Positions 8,853 to 24,676 of a stretch of 64,000 nt of DNA are shown one piece after another (the first letter of the stretch is position 1; each line of letters opens with the position of its first letter). The stretch comes from Nocardia sp. CNY236 (GTDB taxonomy: Bacteria; Actinomycetota; Actinomycetes; Mycobacteriales; Mycobacteriaceae): the NCBI RefSeq assembly GCF_000482385.1, contig NZ_AXVD01000015.1:1-64000 (forward strand), read 5' to 3'. A program made the translations under genes and the position numbers. The notes under the pieces are model-generated. The model worked only from the letters and a program-made list of their open reading frames with translations. It was not told the DNA's origin and searched no databases.

Positions 8853-8875
8853 TGCCGCAGCGTAGTCAGCAGGAT

Positions 8876-10453
<1,578 letters not shown>

Positions 10454-11656
10454 CTACTTCTGGTTCAGATCGCGGCGCGCGGCGACTTTGGACGACAGAC
10501 CGTGAATCTGAACGAACCCTTTGGCCAACGACTGATCGAAGGTGTCGCCCTCGTCGTAGGTCGCCAGGTTGAAGTCGTAGAGCGATTGCTCGGAGCGACG
10601 ACCGTTCACCACGACCGCGCCACCGTGCAGGACCATGCGGATGTCGCCGGAGACGTGGTGCTGGGTGTCGCCGATGAATGCGTCCAGCGCGCGCTTGAGC
10701 GGCGAGAACCACAAGCCGTCGTAGGCCAGTTCGCCCCAGCGCTGCTCGACCTGCCGCTTGTAGCGACCCAGCTCACGTTCGATGGTCACGTGCTCCAGGG
10801 CCTGATGGGCGGCGATCAGCGTGAGTGCGCCGGGCGCTTCGTAGATCTCACGGCTCTTGATCCCCACCAGCCGGTCCTCGACCATGTCCAGCCGGCCGAC
10901 ACCCTGACGACCGGCGCGGTGGTTCAACTCGACGATCGCCTCGAGCACGCTGACCGGGCGGCCGTCGATGGCCACGGGTACACCCTTGCTGAACGACACG
11001 ACGAGTTCGTCAGGGGCTTCGAAGTTGACCGTCGGGTCGGAGGTGTAGTCGTAGACGTCTTTCGTCGGGGCGTTCCACAGGTCCTCGAGGAACCCGGTTT
11101 CCACTGCGCGGCCCCAGACGTTCTGGTCGATGGAGAACGGCGACTTCTTGGTGACGTTGATCGGCAGCGCGTTCTCCTCGGCGAAGGCAATGGCCTTCTC
11201 TCTGGTCCACGCGTAGTCACGCACCGGCGCGGTCACGGTCAACTCCGGCGCCAGCGCACCGATACCGACCTCGAAGCGCACCTGATCGTTGCCCTTGCCG
11301 GTGCAGCCGTGCGCGACCGTGTTCGCGCCGTGAGCCTTGGCGGCCTCGACGAGATGCTTGACGATCAACGGGCGACTGATGGCCGACACCAGCGGGTACT
11401 GCCCCATGTACAAGGCGTTGGCCTGGATGGTGGGCAGACAGTACTCGTCGGCGAACTCGTCGCGGGCGTCGACGACGATCGACTCGACCGCCCCGCAGTC
11501 CAGTGCGCGCTGGCGAACGACGTTCATGTCCTCGCCGCCCTGACCGAGGTCGACGGCCACGGCCACCACTTCGGCACCGGTCTCCTTGCCGATCCAACTG
11601 ATCGCGACGGAGGTGTCCAGCCCACCGGAGTAGGCGAGTACGACGCGCTCGGACAT
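10454..11656 (-). CDS. argG: Argininosuccinate synthase
   Basis: Condenses citrulline and aspartate using ATP. The 400-residue protein is of normal type-1 length. The PP-loop AYSGGLDTS is at residues 8-16, and the family blocks [10 protein letters not shown] and [17 protein letters not shown] are present. ATG 11656 is preceded by GAGGAGC; an upstream in-frame extension beginning VHNHLQG is only the ArgR operator being read as codons. Its own promoter/operator lies at 11781-11812, giving a leader of roughly 115 bases, so argG-argH (and perhaps the SMR gene) form a second arginine transcription unit. Confidence 0.97.
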   Translation of the reverse strand: MSERVVLAYSGGLDTSVAISWIGKETGAEVVAVAVDLGQGGEDMNVVRQRALDCGAVESIVVDARDEFADEYCLPTIQANALYMGQYPLVSAISRPLIVKHLVEAAKAHGANTVAHGCTGKGNDQVRFEVGIGALAPELTVTAPVRDYAWTREKAIAFAEENALPINVTKKSPFSIDQNVWGRAVETGFLEDLWNAPTKDVYDYTSDPTVNFEAPDELVVSFSKGVPVAIDGRPVSVLEAIVELNHRAGRQGVGRLDMVEDRLVGIKSREIYEAPGALTLIAAHQALEHVTIERELGRYKRQVEQRWGELAYDGLWFSPLKRALDAFIGDTQHHVSGDIRMVLHGGAVVVNGRRSEQSLYDFNLATYDEGDTFDQSLAKGFVQIHGLSSKVAARRDLNQK

Positions 11657-11780
11657 GTTCGTGTGCTCCTCGGTTTTCGATGCTCGTCTACATATTGCTC
11701 GGCTGCTGCTGCCCAGTGTTCGGCTGCCCAACTCACCGGTGCGCAGTAGGGGTCGGCTTCCCGCCATACCGCCCTGCAAA

Positions 11781-11812
11781 TGATTATGCACGAGAGTGCA
11801 AGCTCATTCACC
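11781..11812. promoter_or_regulatory. ArgR operator (double ARG box) with embedded -10 box of argG
   Basis: TGATTATGCAC, five intervening bases, then GTGCAAGCTCATTCA. On the minus strand this reads TGAATGAGCTTGCA followed by GTGCATAATCA, two half-overlapping ARG-box-like elements. The block is nearly identical to the site at 17823-17853 in front of argC. CATAAT inside the second box is a good -10 hexamer directed at argG. Two copies of the same 30-base element, each before an arginine gene, is strong internal evidence for ArgR binding. Confidence 0.75.
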
Positions 11813-11866
11813 ACCGGGTGGGTGTCGTCCCTGCAGGGCGCACATTCGCAGGTGCACGCGGCTGGG

Positions 11867-12385
11867 TCAGGCGAGTTGTTCGATCTTCGTGGCCAGTTCG
11901 GCGCCGGTCAGCGGTTCGCGGGCGATCACGGCGATGGTGTCGTCGCCCGCAATGGTTCCGATGACGAAGGGCAGTGCGGCGCGGTCGAGCGCACTGGCCA
12001 AATAGTGGGCGGCGCCGGGCGGCGTGCGCAGGACCGCGATATTGCCACTGGCATCGGTGGAGACGAGGAGGTCACCCAGCAGCTTGGACAGGCGGTCGGT
12101 GCCGCCGGTCACTCCGCGAACCGGGCTGCCGTCCTCGGGAACCACGTAGACCCCTGCGCCGCCGTCGGCCGCCCGCAGCTTCACCGCGCCCAGTTCATCG
12201 AGGTCCCGGGACAACGTCGCCTGGGTGGTCTCGATACCTTCGGCCGCCAGGAGCGCAGCCAGCTCGGTCTGGCTGCGCACGGCATGCGCAGCCAGCAGTT
12301 CGACGATGCGCGATTGCCGGCCGGCACGGGTACGGGCGATCGCCGGGCCAGCACCCTTTCCCGGGTCCGAGTGCACTATGCTCAC
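11867..12385 (-). CDS. argR: Arginine repressor
   Basis: Hexameric transcription regulator that binds ARG boxes with arginine as corepressor. The N-terminal winged helix contains [15 protein letters not shown] and [11 protein letters not shown] (about residues 37-70), and the C-terminal oligomerisation/arginine domain contains the family's [17 protein letters not shown] 12385 gives 172 residues, about 170 being usual; GTG 12376 is an alternative. No clear ribosome-binding site is visible. It lies 67 bases after argF and upstream of argG, the same order as in mycobacteria, and would repress its own cluster through the operators at 11781 and 17823. Confidence 0.93.
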   Translation of the reverse strand: MSIVHSDPGKGAGPAIARTRAGRQSRIVELLAAHAVRSQTELAALLAAEGIETTQATLSRDLDELGAVKLRAADGGAGVYVVPEDGSPVRGVTGGTDRLSKLLGDLLVSTDASGNIAVLRTPPGAAHYLASALDRAALPFVIGTIAGDDTIAVIAREPLTGAELATKIEQLA

Positions 12386-12452
12386 GCCGCCGACCCATCG
12401 GGTCCGGTGCCGCCCACCTGCGCAGCGCCAGCTGCGCGCACACCTGCTGCCC

Positions 12453-14598
<2,146 letters not shown>

Positions 14599-14602
<4 letters not shown>

Positions 14603-15530
14603 CGTGTGGTTCCATCCGGTGTGGGCGAGGTGTCCGCGATCGGCGAGGCTGGCGTCACCATCGTTCCGATCCCTTCTCCGGTGAACAGTTCCAGCAACAC
14701 CGCGTGCGGGACCCGACCGTCGATCACATGCGCGGTCGGCACCCCGGTACGCACGGCGCGCAGGCAGGCTTCCATCTTCGGCACCATGCCGGCATCCAAC
14801 GTGGGAAGCAACTGTGCCAATGCGATCTCGTCGATACGGGTGGTCAGCGACGAGCGGTCCGGCCAGTTGGTATACAGGCCCTCGACATCGGTGAGTACCA
14901 CCAGCTTCTCGGCGCCGATGCCGGCGGCCAATGCCGCGGCGGCGGTGTCGGCATTGATGTTGTGTACCACCCCATCGGCGTCCGGTGCGATGGTCGAAAC
15001 CACCGGAATCCGGCCGGCGGCGATCAAATCGAGCACCGCCTCGGGATTCACCGTGGTGACATCGCCGACCAGGCCGATATCGGCCGGTTCACCGTCGACG
15101 TACACGGTGCGGCGAGTCGCAGTGAACAGCCTGGCGTCCTCACCGGATATCCCGACCGCGTAGGGACCGTGCGCGTTGATCAAACCGACCAATTCTCGGC
15201 CGACTTGACCGAACAGCACCATCCGCACCACGTCCATCACCTCCGGTGTGGTCACCCGGAAGCCGCCACGGAATTCCCCGTGCAGACCCAGCCTCTTCAG
15301 CATCGCGCTGATCTGTGGGCCGCCGCCGTGGACCACCACCGGATGCACACCGACGGTACGCAGGAACGCCATGTCGGCGGCGAAGGCCCGCTTGAGGTCC
15401 TCGTCGATCATGGCGTTGCCGCCGTATTTCACCACGACGACCTTGTCGCGGAATTTCTGCAGCCATGGCAGTGCGTCGGCCAGGACATGCGCTTTGTCCA
15501 GTGCGGACAGTGTGTGTACTACGTGGTCGG

Positions 15531-15534
<4 letters not shown>
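14599..15534 (-). CDS. argB: Acetylglutamate kinase
   Basis: Phosphorylates N-acetylglutamate, normally the arginine-feedback-controlled step. The 311-residue protein has the kinase motif VVKYGGNAM (residues 34-42), the glycine-rich VHGGGPQI and the [12 protein letters not shown] block. ATG 15534 is fixed by a four-base overlap with the argJ stop (15531-15534); the open frame that continues further upstream is not coding in this frame. Confidence 0.96.
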
Positions 15535-18371
<2,837 letters not shown>

Positions 18372-18433
18372 GGCGCCCACGGTAGGACAAAAACTCGCTA
18401 TATTCTGTCAGGTTTTATGGCTAGGCTGCTGGG

Positions 18434-19402
18434 ATGCGGGCAAGTCGACTGGTGCAGTTGCTGTTGCTGTTGCAAACGCGCGGCAGGATGACCGCGCCGG
18501 AACTGGCCCGGAATCTCGAGGTGTCGGTTCGCACGGTGTATCGCGACGTCGAAGCGCTGTCCGGAGCCGGCGTTCCCGTGTACAGCGAGCCGGGCCGAGC
18601 GGGCGGCATACAACTGATAGACGGCTACCGCACCCGACTGACCGGCCTGACCAGCGACGAGGCCGACGCAGTACTACTGACCGGATTACCCGCCGCTGCC
18701 GCCGACCTCGGGCTCGGCACGGTCCTCGCGACCGCTCAACTCAAAATGCTCGCCGCGCTGCCGCCCGAACTGCGCGGACGCGCGACCCGCATCGCCGAAC
18801 GCGTCTATGTCGACGCGCCGGGCTGGTTCCGACGGCCGGACGAGACTCCAACCCTCGCCACCGTCGCCGACGCACTCTGGCACGACCGCAGGCTACGCAT
18901 CCGATACAGCCGCAAAGACAAGGTCGTCGACCGGGTCCTCGATCCGCTCGGTCTGGTTCTCAAAGCAGGCACCTGGTATCTGGTCGCACGTAGTGACTCG
19001 GCACCGCGCGCATATCGCGTGAGCCGAATCCTCGTCGCCGAGGCGACCGACGAGACCTTCGTTCGCCCCACCGAATTCGACTTGCAGGCGCACTGGGCCG
19101 ACTCCGCCGCCGACTTCGCCCGGTCGATGCTGCGGGTGCGGGCGCACTGCCGGATCGCTGTCACCCACGTGTGGCTATTGCGTCAGATGGGCGACCCCGC
19201 CGCGATCACGGAGGCGGTGGACTCCGTGGACGAGCCGGACGCCGACGGGTGGGCGAGGGTGGTCATACCTGCCGAATCCTACGAGGTGCTCGCGCAGTAC
19301 ATTCTTGCGATGGGCGAGTTCGTCGAAGTACTGGAACCAGAAAATTTTCGCGCACGGATCGCGCAGTCGGCTGCCGCCATGCACGCACATTATCGCAGCT
19401 GA
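18434..19402 (+). CDS. YafY-type transcriptional regulator with WYL domain
   Basis: A 322-residue regulator. The N-terminal HTH of the DeoR-like type shows LLLLLQTRGRMTAPELA and SVRTVYRDVEALS (about 8-45); the WYL domain occupies about 140-215 (LRIRYSRKDKVVDRVLDP, GTWYLVAR), followed by the WCX region. WYL domains sense nucleic-acid or small-molecule ligands. TAGGCT lies six bases before the ATG, so the mRNA may be leaderless. The divergent PPOX gene is the most probable target. Confidence 0.88.
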   Translation: MRASRLVQLLLLLQTRGRMTAPELARNLEVSVRTVYRDVEALSGAGVPVYSEPGRAGGIQLIDGYRTRLTGLTSDEADAVLLTGLPAAAADLGLGTVLATAQLKMLAALPPELRGRATRIAERVYVDAPGWFRRPDETPTLATVADALWHDRRLRIRYSRKDKVVDRVLDPLGLVLKAGTWYLVARSDSAPRAYRVSRILVAEATDETFVRPTEFDLQAHWADSAADFARSMLRVRAHCRIAVTHVWLLRQMGDPAAITEAVDSVDEPDADGWARVVIPAESYEVLAQYILAMGEFVEVLEPENFRARIAQSAAAMHAHYRS

Positions 19403-19607
19403 GCACCCGCGTCGGCGGCATTCGGCGGCTCGGTCGACTCGAGACACGGCGCAAAGCCTTCGACCGACGATGTCGAGAACTGCCCAGCAGCTCCGTCCCA
19501 GGGGTGGCGATCCACTAGGGTCGCGCGTCCGGACGGGTGAGGTCGCCTGCCCATACGGCAGACGACCAGGACGGACGACAGGAGTGAACGACAGGAGCGG
19601 CACGTAC

Positions 19608-20084
19608 ATGAGCATCGAATTCAAATCCAGCAGGAACAAGCAGTCCACCTCTGCCGAGGAGGGGTTCTCCGAACTCGAACGCGCCGCCATCAAGGAACGC
19701 GCGGCAGAGTTGCGATCGGATTCTCGCCGCGACAAGAGCGCGAAGAAGGCGGCGGCCGACGAGAAGGACGTGCTGGCGAAGATCGCCAAGATGGAGCAAC
19801 CGGACCGTGCGATTGCCGAGCGCCTGCACGCCATCATCACCGAGACCGCTCCGGACCTGGCGCCCAAACTGTGGTACGGCCAGCCCGCCTACGCGCGCGA
19901 CGGAAAGGTGGTGTGCTTCTTCCGCAGTGGCCAGAAGGACAAGGAGCGCTACTCGACCTTCGGCTTCACCCCCCAGGCGGCGCTCGACGAGGATCACGGT
20001 ATGTGGGCGACGTCGTTCGCCTTGACGGAGTTGAGTGACATGGCCGAGACGGTGATCAGAAAGCTCCTCACGATGGTGAGCTGA
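19608..20084 (+). CDS. DUF1801 / YdhG-like protein
   Basis: A 158-residue soluble protein. The C-terminal half (LHAIITETAPDLAPKLWYG, VCFFRSGQKDKERYSTFGF) is the DUF1801 fold, related to the CyaY/YdhG iron-chaperone-like superfamily. The N-terminal 60 residues are strongly charged and helical. ATG 19608 is preceded by ACAGGAGCGG; the longer open frame upstream has no support. Function unknown; no obvious partner next to it. Positions 19403-19607 hold no gene. Confidence 0.75.
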   Translation: MSIEFKSSRNKQSTSAEEGFSELERAAIKERAAELRSDSRRDKSAKKAAADEKDVLAKIAKMEQPDRAIAERLHAIITETAPDLAPKLWYGQPAYARDGKVVCFFRSGQKDKERYSTFGFTPQAALDEDHGMWATSFALTELSDMAETVIRKLLTMVS

Positions 20085-20253
20085 GCTGCTGGATTGCCGG
20101 GCCCGGTCGGCGGCCGGATCCATCCGGCCGGGCCTGCCCGAGGTCGCGACCAGGTTGCGGTGGTCGGACCCGGCGCCGACCGATCGGGCGGTAATCCGCT
20201 GGGCGCGTTCAGGACATGCGATGCTGGGCAGACGTACGACAGAGAGTTCCGCA

Positions 20254-21444
20254 ATGACACACCCAGCAGCACAGTTCGTCGATCGCCGCTTCGCACGCCT
20301 GGTCGCCGAGTTCGATCGGCTCTTCCGACAGCCCTCCGACGGCGGCGGTGCACTGGCGGTCTACCTGCACGGCGAGCCGGTGGTGGACGTCTGGGCCGGC
20401 TTCGCGCACCCCGACCGGCCATGGGGGCGCGATACCGTCGCGATGGCGTATTCCACGAGCAAGGGCATTGCCAGCACTCTCGTGCACCGGTTGGCCGAGC
20501 GTGGCCTGATCGACTACGACGAGCCGCTGGCGACCTACTGGCCCGAATTCGCGGCGGCGGGCAAGGGGCGCATCACGGTGCGCGCGATACTCACCCACCG
20601 GGCCGGGCTGCACCGGCTGCGTGGGCTGCTGCCGGGGCCGCCGGAACGATTCTTCGATGACGAGGCAGTGACCGCGGCGCTCGCCGCTGCCGCTCCCGAC
20701 CCGCGGCACAGGGTGACCAGCGGCTACCACGGAATCACCTACGGCCATCTGGTTGCCGAACTGGTCCGGCGGGTCACCGGAGCGGAGTTCACCGATGTCC
20801 TACGTACCGAGATCGCGCAACCCCTGGCGGCCGAAGAACTCTGGTTCCGAGTGCCATCCTCCGAACGTGAACGCATCGCCGCCAACTTCCCGCGCCTGAC
20901 CATCGCGGGAATGAACTGGGAGCGCAGCTCCCGGTTGCTCACCCGTACCCGATTCGCGGCAGCCGCGGAGACCACACCGGAGGGTTTCGCCGATCTGGTC
21001 GCCGATCCGCGCCTCCACGATTCGGTGATGCCCGGCCTCAACGGCGTCTTCTCCGCCCGCGCGGTGGCCCGCGTGTACGGTGCGCTCGCCAACGGCGGAC
21101 AGCTCGACGGATACCAGGTTTTGCGTCCGGACACCATCGAGCAGATGACGCGCCGGCAGGTGTTCACCTCGGACTACGTGCTCGCCTTCCGCATCCCCTG
21201 GGCCATGGGCTACCACGGGGTACCGATGAAACCGTCCAAAAACGAACCGATCTCGGCCTTCGGCCATTTCGGCCTCGGTGGTTCGGGTGGCTTCGCCGAT
21301 CCAGCGACCGGGATGTCACTGGGCTTCGTCACCAATCGCTTGGGGGGCAAACTCACTCCACTCGGGGACGCTCGCCTCGCCCGGCTGGGCGCTCTCGCCC
21401 ACCACCTCGCTCGTGGCACTCGGCCGCTGGCCGTCACCGAATGA
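20254..21444 (+). CDS. Serine hydrolase of the beta-lactamase / esterase EstB family
   Basis: A 396-residue protein with the class C beta-lactamase fold. The nucleophile motif S-x-x-K is STSK (about residues 68-71) in the block AYSTSKGIAS; the Y-x-N-like stretch is SGYHGITYGHLVAEL and HFGLGGSGG stands where the KTG box is expected. Mycobacterial relatives (LipE, LipD) hydrolyse short-chain esters. No signal peptide, so cytoplasmic. ATG 20254 follows AGAGAG and starts where similarity begins. It is 37 bases upstream of ilvA and may share its transcript. Confidence 0.85.
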   Translation: MTHPAAQFVDRRFARLVAEFDRLFRQPSDGGGALAVYLHGEPVVDVWAGFAHPDRPWGRDTVAMAYSTSKGIASTLVHRLAERGLIDYDEPLATYWPEFAAAGKGRITVRAILTHRAGLHRLRGLLPGPPERFFDDEAVTAALAAAAPDPRHRVTSGYHGITYGHLVAELVRRVTGAEFTDVLRTEIAQPLAAEELWFRVPSSERERIAANFPRLTIAGMNWERSSRLLTRTRFAAAAETTPEGFADLVADPRLHDSVMPGLNGVFSARAVARVYGALANGGQLDGYQVLRPDTIEQMTRRQVFTSDYVLAFRIPWAMGYHGVPMKPSKNEPISAFGHFGLGGSGGFADPATGMSLGFVTNRLGGKLTPLGDARLARLGALAHHLARGTRPLAVTE

Positions 21445-21481
21445 CGCGGCCCACGTGGCAGAGCACAACGACACAGACCCG

Positions 21482-22693
21482 ATGGACATCACGCAGATCG
21501 AGGCGGCGGCACAATTGCTGGCTCCAGTGATTCGACGAACACCAGTGGTGGCTTCGCGAGTGCTGTCGGAAAAGGTGGGCGCCGAGGTATGGCTGAAGTG
21601 TGAGAATTTGCAGCGGACCGGGTCGTTCAAACCGCGCGGCGCCTACAACCGGATCGCGAATCTGCCACCGGAGTCACGCTCGCGCGGTACGGTCGCGGCG
21701 AGTGCCGGCAACCATGCACAAGGGGTCGCGTGGGCAGCGACGGCACTCGGGATCGAATCCACGGTGTTCATGCCGATCGGGGCATCGCTGCCGAAACTGA
21801 TGGCGACCAGGGCATACGGCGCGCAGGTGCATCAGGTGGGCGAGTCCGTCGATGAGTCACTCGACGCCGCCAAGGATTTCGCCGACCGGACCGGGGCGAC
21901 GCTGATCCACCCATTCGACCATCCCGACATCGTGGCCGGACAGGCGACCGTCGCACTGGAACTGCTGGACCAGCTGCCCGCACTGGGCACGGTGCTGGTT
22001 CCCACCGGTGGCGGTGGCTTGCTGGCTGGAATCGCGGTCGCTCTGCAACACGTGGCGCCGGATGTGCGGGTGATCGGGGTCCAGGCGGCAGAAGCGGCTG
22101 CATGGCCGGATTCTTTGGCGGCCGGGCGGCCGGTCCGAGTCGACCGGATGTCGACGATGGCCGACGGTATTGCGGTCGGTCAACCGGGTGCGGTGCCGTT
22201 CACACAGGTGTCTCGGCATGTTTCGACCATTGTGACCGTCGAGGAAGAGGCACTGTCGAAAGCGCTGCTGCTGTGTCTGGAACGCGCAAAGCTGATCGTG
22301 GAACCGGCCGGCGCCGCGGCGGTCGCTGCGTTGATGAGTTGCGCGGCCGAGGAACTCGACCTGCGCGGGCCGGTCTGTGCGATCGTGTCCGGTGGCAACA
22401 TCGACCCCTTGTTGCTGACCCGAGTCGTCGGCCACGGGATGAGTGCCGCAGGCCGTTATCTTTCTGCGCGCGTGACGATCTCCGATCGCTCCGGCGCGCT
22501 GGGCGCGCTTCTGGCCGTCGTCGGCAAGACCGGCGCCAGTGTCGTGGACGTAGCGCATTCACGCACCAGCACCTGGCTGGCGATCGGTGAAGTCGAGGTG
22601 AGCCTCACTCTGGAAACGAAGGGTGCCACACATCGGGACGAGGTACTGGCTGCGTTGACCAACGCGGGATACGCCGTCCGCGATACGGATTGA
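21482..22693 (+). CDS. ilvA: Threonine ammonia-lyase with C-terminal ACT domain
   Basis: PLP enzyme that converts threonine to 2-oxobutanoate. The 403 residues show the PLP lysine Lys50 in GSFKPRGAYN, SAGNHAQGVAWAA and the phosphate-binding loop PTGGGGLLAG. After about residue 325 comes an ACT domain (VTISDRSGALGALLAVV). One ACT domain and this length match the medium-length catabolic/anabolic form rather than the classical two-ACT biosynthetic IlvA. ATG 21482 used; GTG 21455 is possible. Convergent with the MmyB-like gene with a 24-base gap. Confidence 0.9.
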   Translation: MDITQIEAAAQLLAPVIRRTPVVASRVLSEKVGAEVWLKCENLQRTGSFKPRGAYNRIANLPPESRSRGTVAASAGNHAQGVAWAATALGIESTVFMPIGASLPKLMATRAYGAQVHQVGESVDESLDAAKDFADRTGATLIHPFDHPDIVAGQATVALELLDQLPALGTVLVPTGGGGLLAGIAVALQHVAPDVRVIGVQAAEAAAWPDSLAAGRPVRVDRMSTMADGIAVGQPGAVPFTQVSRHVSTIVTVEEEALSKALLLCLERAKLIVEPAGAAAVAALMSCAAEELDLRGPVCAIVSGGNIDPLLLTRVVGHGMSAAGRYLSARVTISDRSGALGALLAVVGKTGASVVDVAHSRTSTWLAIGEVEVSLTLETKGATHRDEVLAALTNAGYAVRDTD

Positions 22694-22717
22694 TCGAAGC
22701 TGCAGTTCGGATTGCGC

Positions 22718-23572
22718 TCAGAAGGTTGCGAGCAACCGGGGGAACCTCACATTCATCGGCAACAATGCCCATTTCACCGCAGGCACACCCGTCGGTCCGG
22801 ATTCGGTGATTCGAATCCAATACTGGCGGACCTCCTTGGTGATGGGGTGCATGAGCGCCATAGTCCTCGACAACAGTTCGGATGGCGGTAGGTCGGTGTT
22901 CCACAACTGATCCCAGTCGCGCGATTCGGCACAGCGATCGATCAGGGCTCGGCGCTCGTGCGGGTCGATGAGTGCATCACTGGTGGCCTTGAACCACTGC
23001 ACGACCCGTAGCGCCTCCAGTTCCCATTCGGGTAGAACATGTTTGGCGATGGCGTCGGTGACCAACCACTCCATCATATTGTTCGTCGACTCGATTCCGG
23101 GAAAGGCCATCCGGTAGGGCTGGTTGTGAGCAACAACCCCGAAACTCGGTACCGCGAGCATGCTGGCCGGGTACGAGTGAGCGTCGATATCGGTTCGGTC
23201 GTGAACCGTCGAGACAGCCTCGATGTCGTCGCCCCGGGTTCGGGACTGGACAATCGCCTGGCGTTCGAGGCTCCCGCGGGTGAATTCGTCGATACCGAGG
23301 GCAGCACACACCGCGGTGACGATGCCCGGCGCACGGGCACCGGTACCGAGTTCGAGCTCTTCGACCCCTGCGAGGCAGACACCTACCGCGGCAGCGAGTT
23401 CCATCCGGCTCATCCCCACTGCCTCGCGACGGTAGCGGATGAACCGAACAATGGCTTGCTCGCCGACGGTGTCGGGCACGATTGTCGTGTTCGTCGAGCG
23501 TGGTCCGAGCCAACTCGGCGGGTCGAAGCTCTCGACATCGGCCTGTTCCGCAGTGACGTCGGCTGCGGTCAC
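22718..23572 (-). CDS. Helix-turn-helix regulator with MmyB-like ligand-binding domain
   Basis: A 284-residue regulator. An XRE-type HTH lies at about residues 40-95 (RYRREAVGMSRMELAAAVGV). The C-terminal part with YPASMLAVPSFGVVAHN, NMMEWL and RDWDQLWNT matches the MmyB-like PAS-type domain first named from the methylenomycin cluster, which may bind fatty acids. GTG 23572 was chosen because GAAGG stands seven bases before it; the open frame extends 65 codons upstream in low-quality sequence. No neighbouring gene is an obvious target. Confidence 0.82.
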   Translation of the reverse strand: MTAADVTAEQADVESFDPPSWLGPRSTNTTIVPDTVGEQAIVRFIRYRREAVGMSRMELAAAVGVCLAGVEELELGTGARAPGIVTAVCAALGIDEFTRGSLERQAIVQSRTRGDDIEAVSTVHDRTDIDAHSYPASMLAVPSFGVVAHNQPYRMAFPGIESTNNMMEWLVTDAIAKHVLPEWELEALRVVQWFKATSDALIDPHERRALIDRCAESRDWDQLWNTDLPPSELLSRTMALMHPITKEVRQYWIRITESGPTGVPAVKWALLPMNVRFPRLLATF

Positions 23573-23773
23573 CGCAACGCCTTCATGGATCGGTGTTCCT
23601 TCCACTCTCGTATGGTCCGCCCGCGAGGGCTCGCCGCGGCCACCATAGCGGCCATCCGGGCGTAAAACCAAACAATTTGACGCCTTTTTATGCCCGAACG
23701 TTTGCCAACGCGCCCGTTTGCGCGTCGACCACACCGTGTAGAAGCGACAGTGTCGCGACGCCCGCAACCACCG

Positions 23774-23794
23774 ATCCCGGATCCCGGATCCCGG
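23774..23794. repeat. Three tandem ATCCCGG heptamers
   Basis: ATCCCGG occurs three times in succession in the space downstream of the secreted-protein gene and upstream of the MmyB-like gene. The surrounding 23573-23837 carries no gene; an A+T-rich patch near 23665-23695 could be the promoter of the regulator. Confidence 0.6.
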
Positions 23795-23837
23795 ATCGAC
23801 CGTCGTCGGGTTCGCGCAGACCGCCTGTGACCGCTGC

Positions 23838-24566
23838 TCAGTTGGGCGCCGCCGGGCTGAACGGCTGGTTGATGGTGGTGAAGTACTGTACGGCTGCCAG
23901 GATCGCGACCGGCGCCGTCACCAGCAGCTGCCCGGCGAAGGTTCCCAGCGCGCCGACGGCGAGTACTCCGCCGATGCAGCCGACCGCCGCCGCAGGAACG
24001 AAGGGGCCGAACAAACCGATGATCGTGGCCGAGGCAACCGTGGCGCCGGCGACACCGCCGAGCAGGCAGCCCACAGCGGCGCCACCGATACTGCCGACCA
24101 AGCCGCCGACCGTGGCGCCCAGGCCGATAGTGGCGGTCATGCGCCGCCAGGCGGCCTGCTCCCGTTCGTATTCGCTCTTCCACGGCGCCTGGCTTTCATA
24201 GGGCAGAGCCGCAGGCTGATACACCGCGTGCGCCAGGTCGAACTGCGGGGTCAATACCGCGGTCCGGTGACGGATCTCCGCAGCGATCGGGAACACGAAA
24301 TCATCGACGCGGAAGGACAATTTCGTACCGGCGAGCACCGTACCGTCTGCTGCCTTGATCTTGAACACGCCGGCCTCGTCCACCAGCGAGCCGCCATCGG
24401 TCTCGATGGTCGTCGACGATTGCGTCACTCTGGCCCAGTAATTCACCGCGCCTTCATCGGCGCCGGTTTCGGCGGTCGCCGTGCCGACGGGCAACGTCAT
24501 CGCCGCAGCAACCGAGCCCATAGCGATCATCGTTTTCCACTTCATCGTTTCAACTTTCTTTTTCAT
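23838..24566 (-). CDS. Secreted or membrane-anchored protein of unknown function
   Basis: A 242-residue protein not recognised beyond a Nocardia/Rhodococcus type of exported protein. It has a Sec signal peptide (positive MKKK..MKWK, hydrophobic core, cleavage after TATA-like PVGTATA, about residue 33), an exported beta-rich region of about 100 residues (WARVTQSSTTIETDGG...), then after residue 140 a glycine/alanine-rich hydrophobic part (GLGATVGGLVGSIGGAAVG) that could form two or three membrane helices. ATG 24545 is an alternative start giving a tighter signal peptide. Downstream of the D-aminoacylase by 110 bases on the same strand. Confidence 0.75.
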   Translation of the reverse strand: MKKKVETMKWKTMIAMGSVAAAMTLPVGTATAETGADEGAVNYWARVTQSSTTIETDGGSLVDEAGVFKIKAADGTVLAGTKLSFRVDDFVFPIAAEIRHRTAVLTPQFDLAHAVYQPAALPYESQAPWKSEYEREQAAWRRMTATIGLGATVGGLVGSIGGAAVGCLLGGVAGATVASATIIGLFGPFVPAAAVGCIGGVLAVGALGTFAGQLLVTAPVAILAAVQYFTTINQPFSPAAPN

Positions 24567-24676
24567 CTGCCGGGGTCGACGTAGTCGCCTCGTTCGGGCA
24601 TGAAACGGCCGACACGGAAATTCGAATTCCGATTCGCCGTGTGAGTGATCGAAATGCGTGAACTGCCCGTGGGCCT

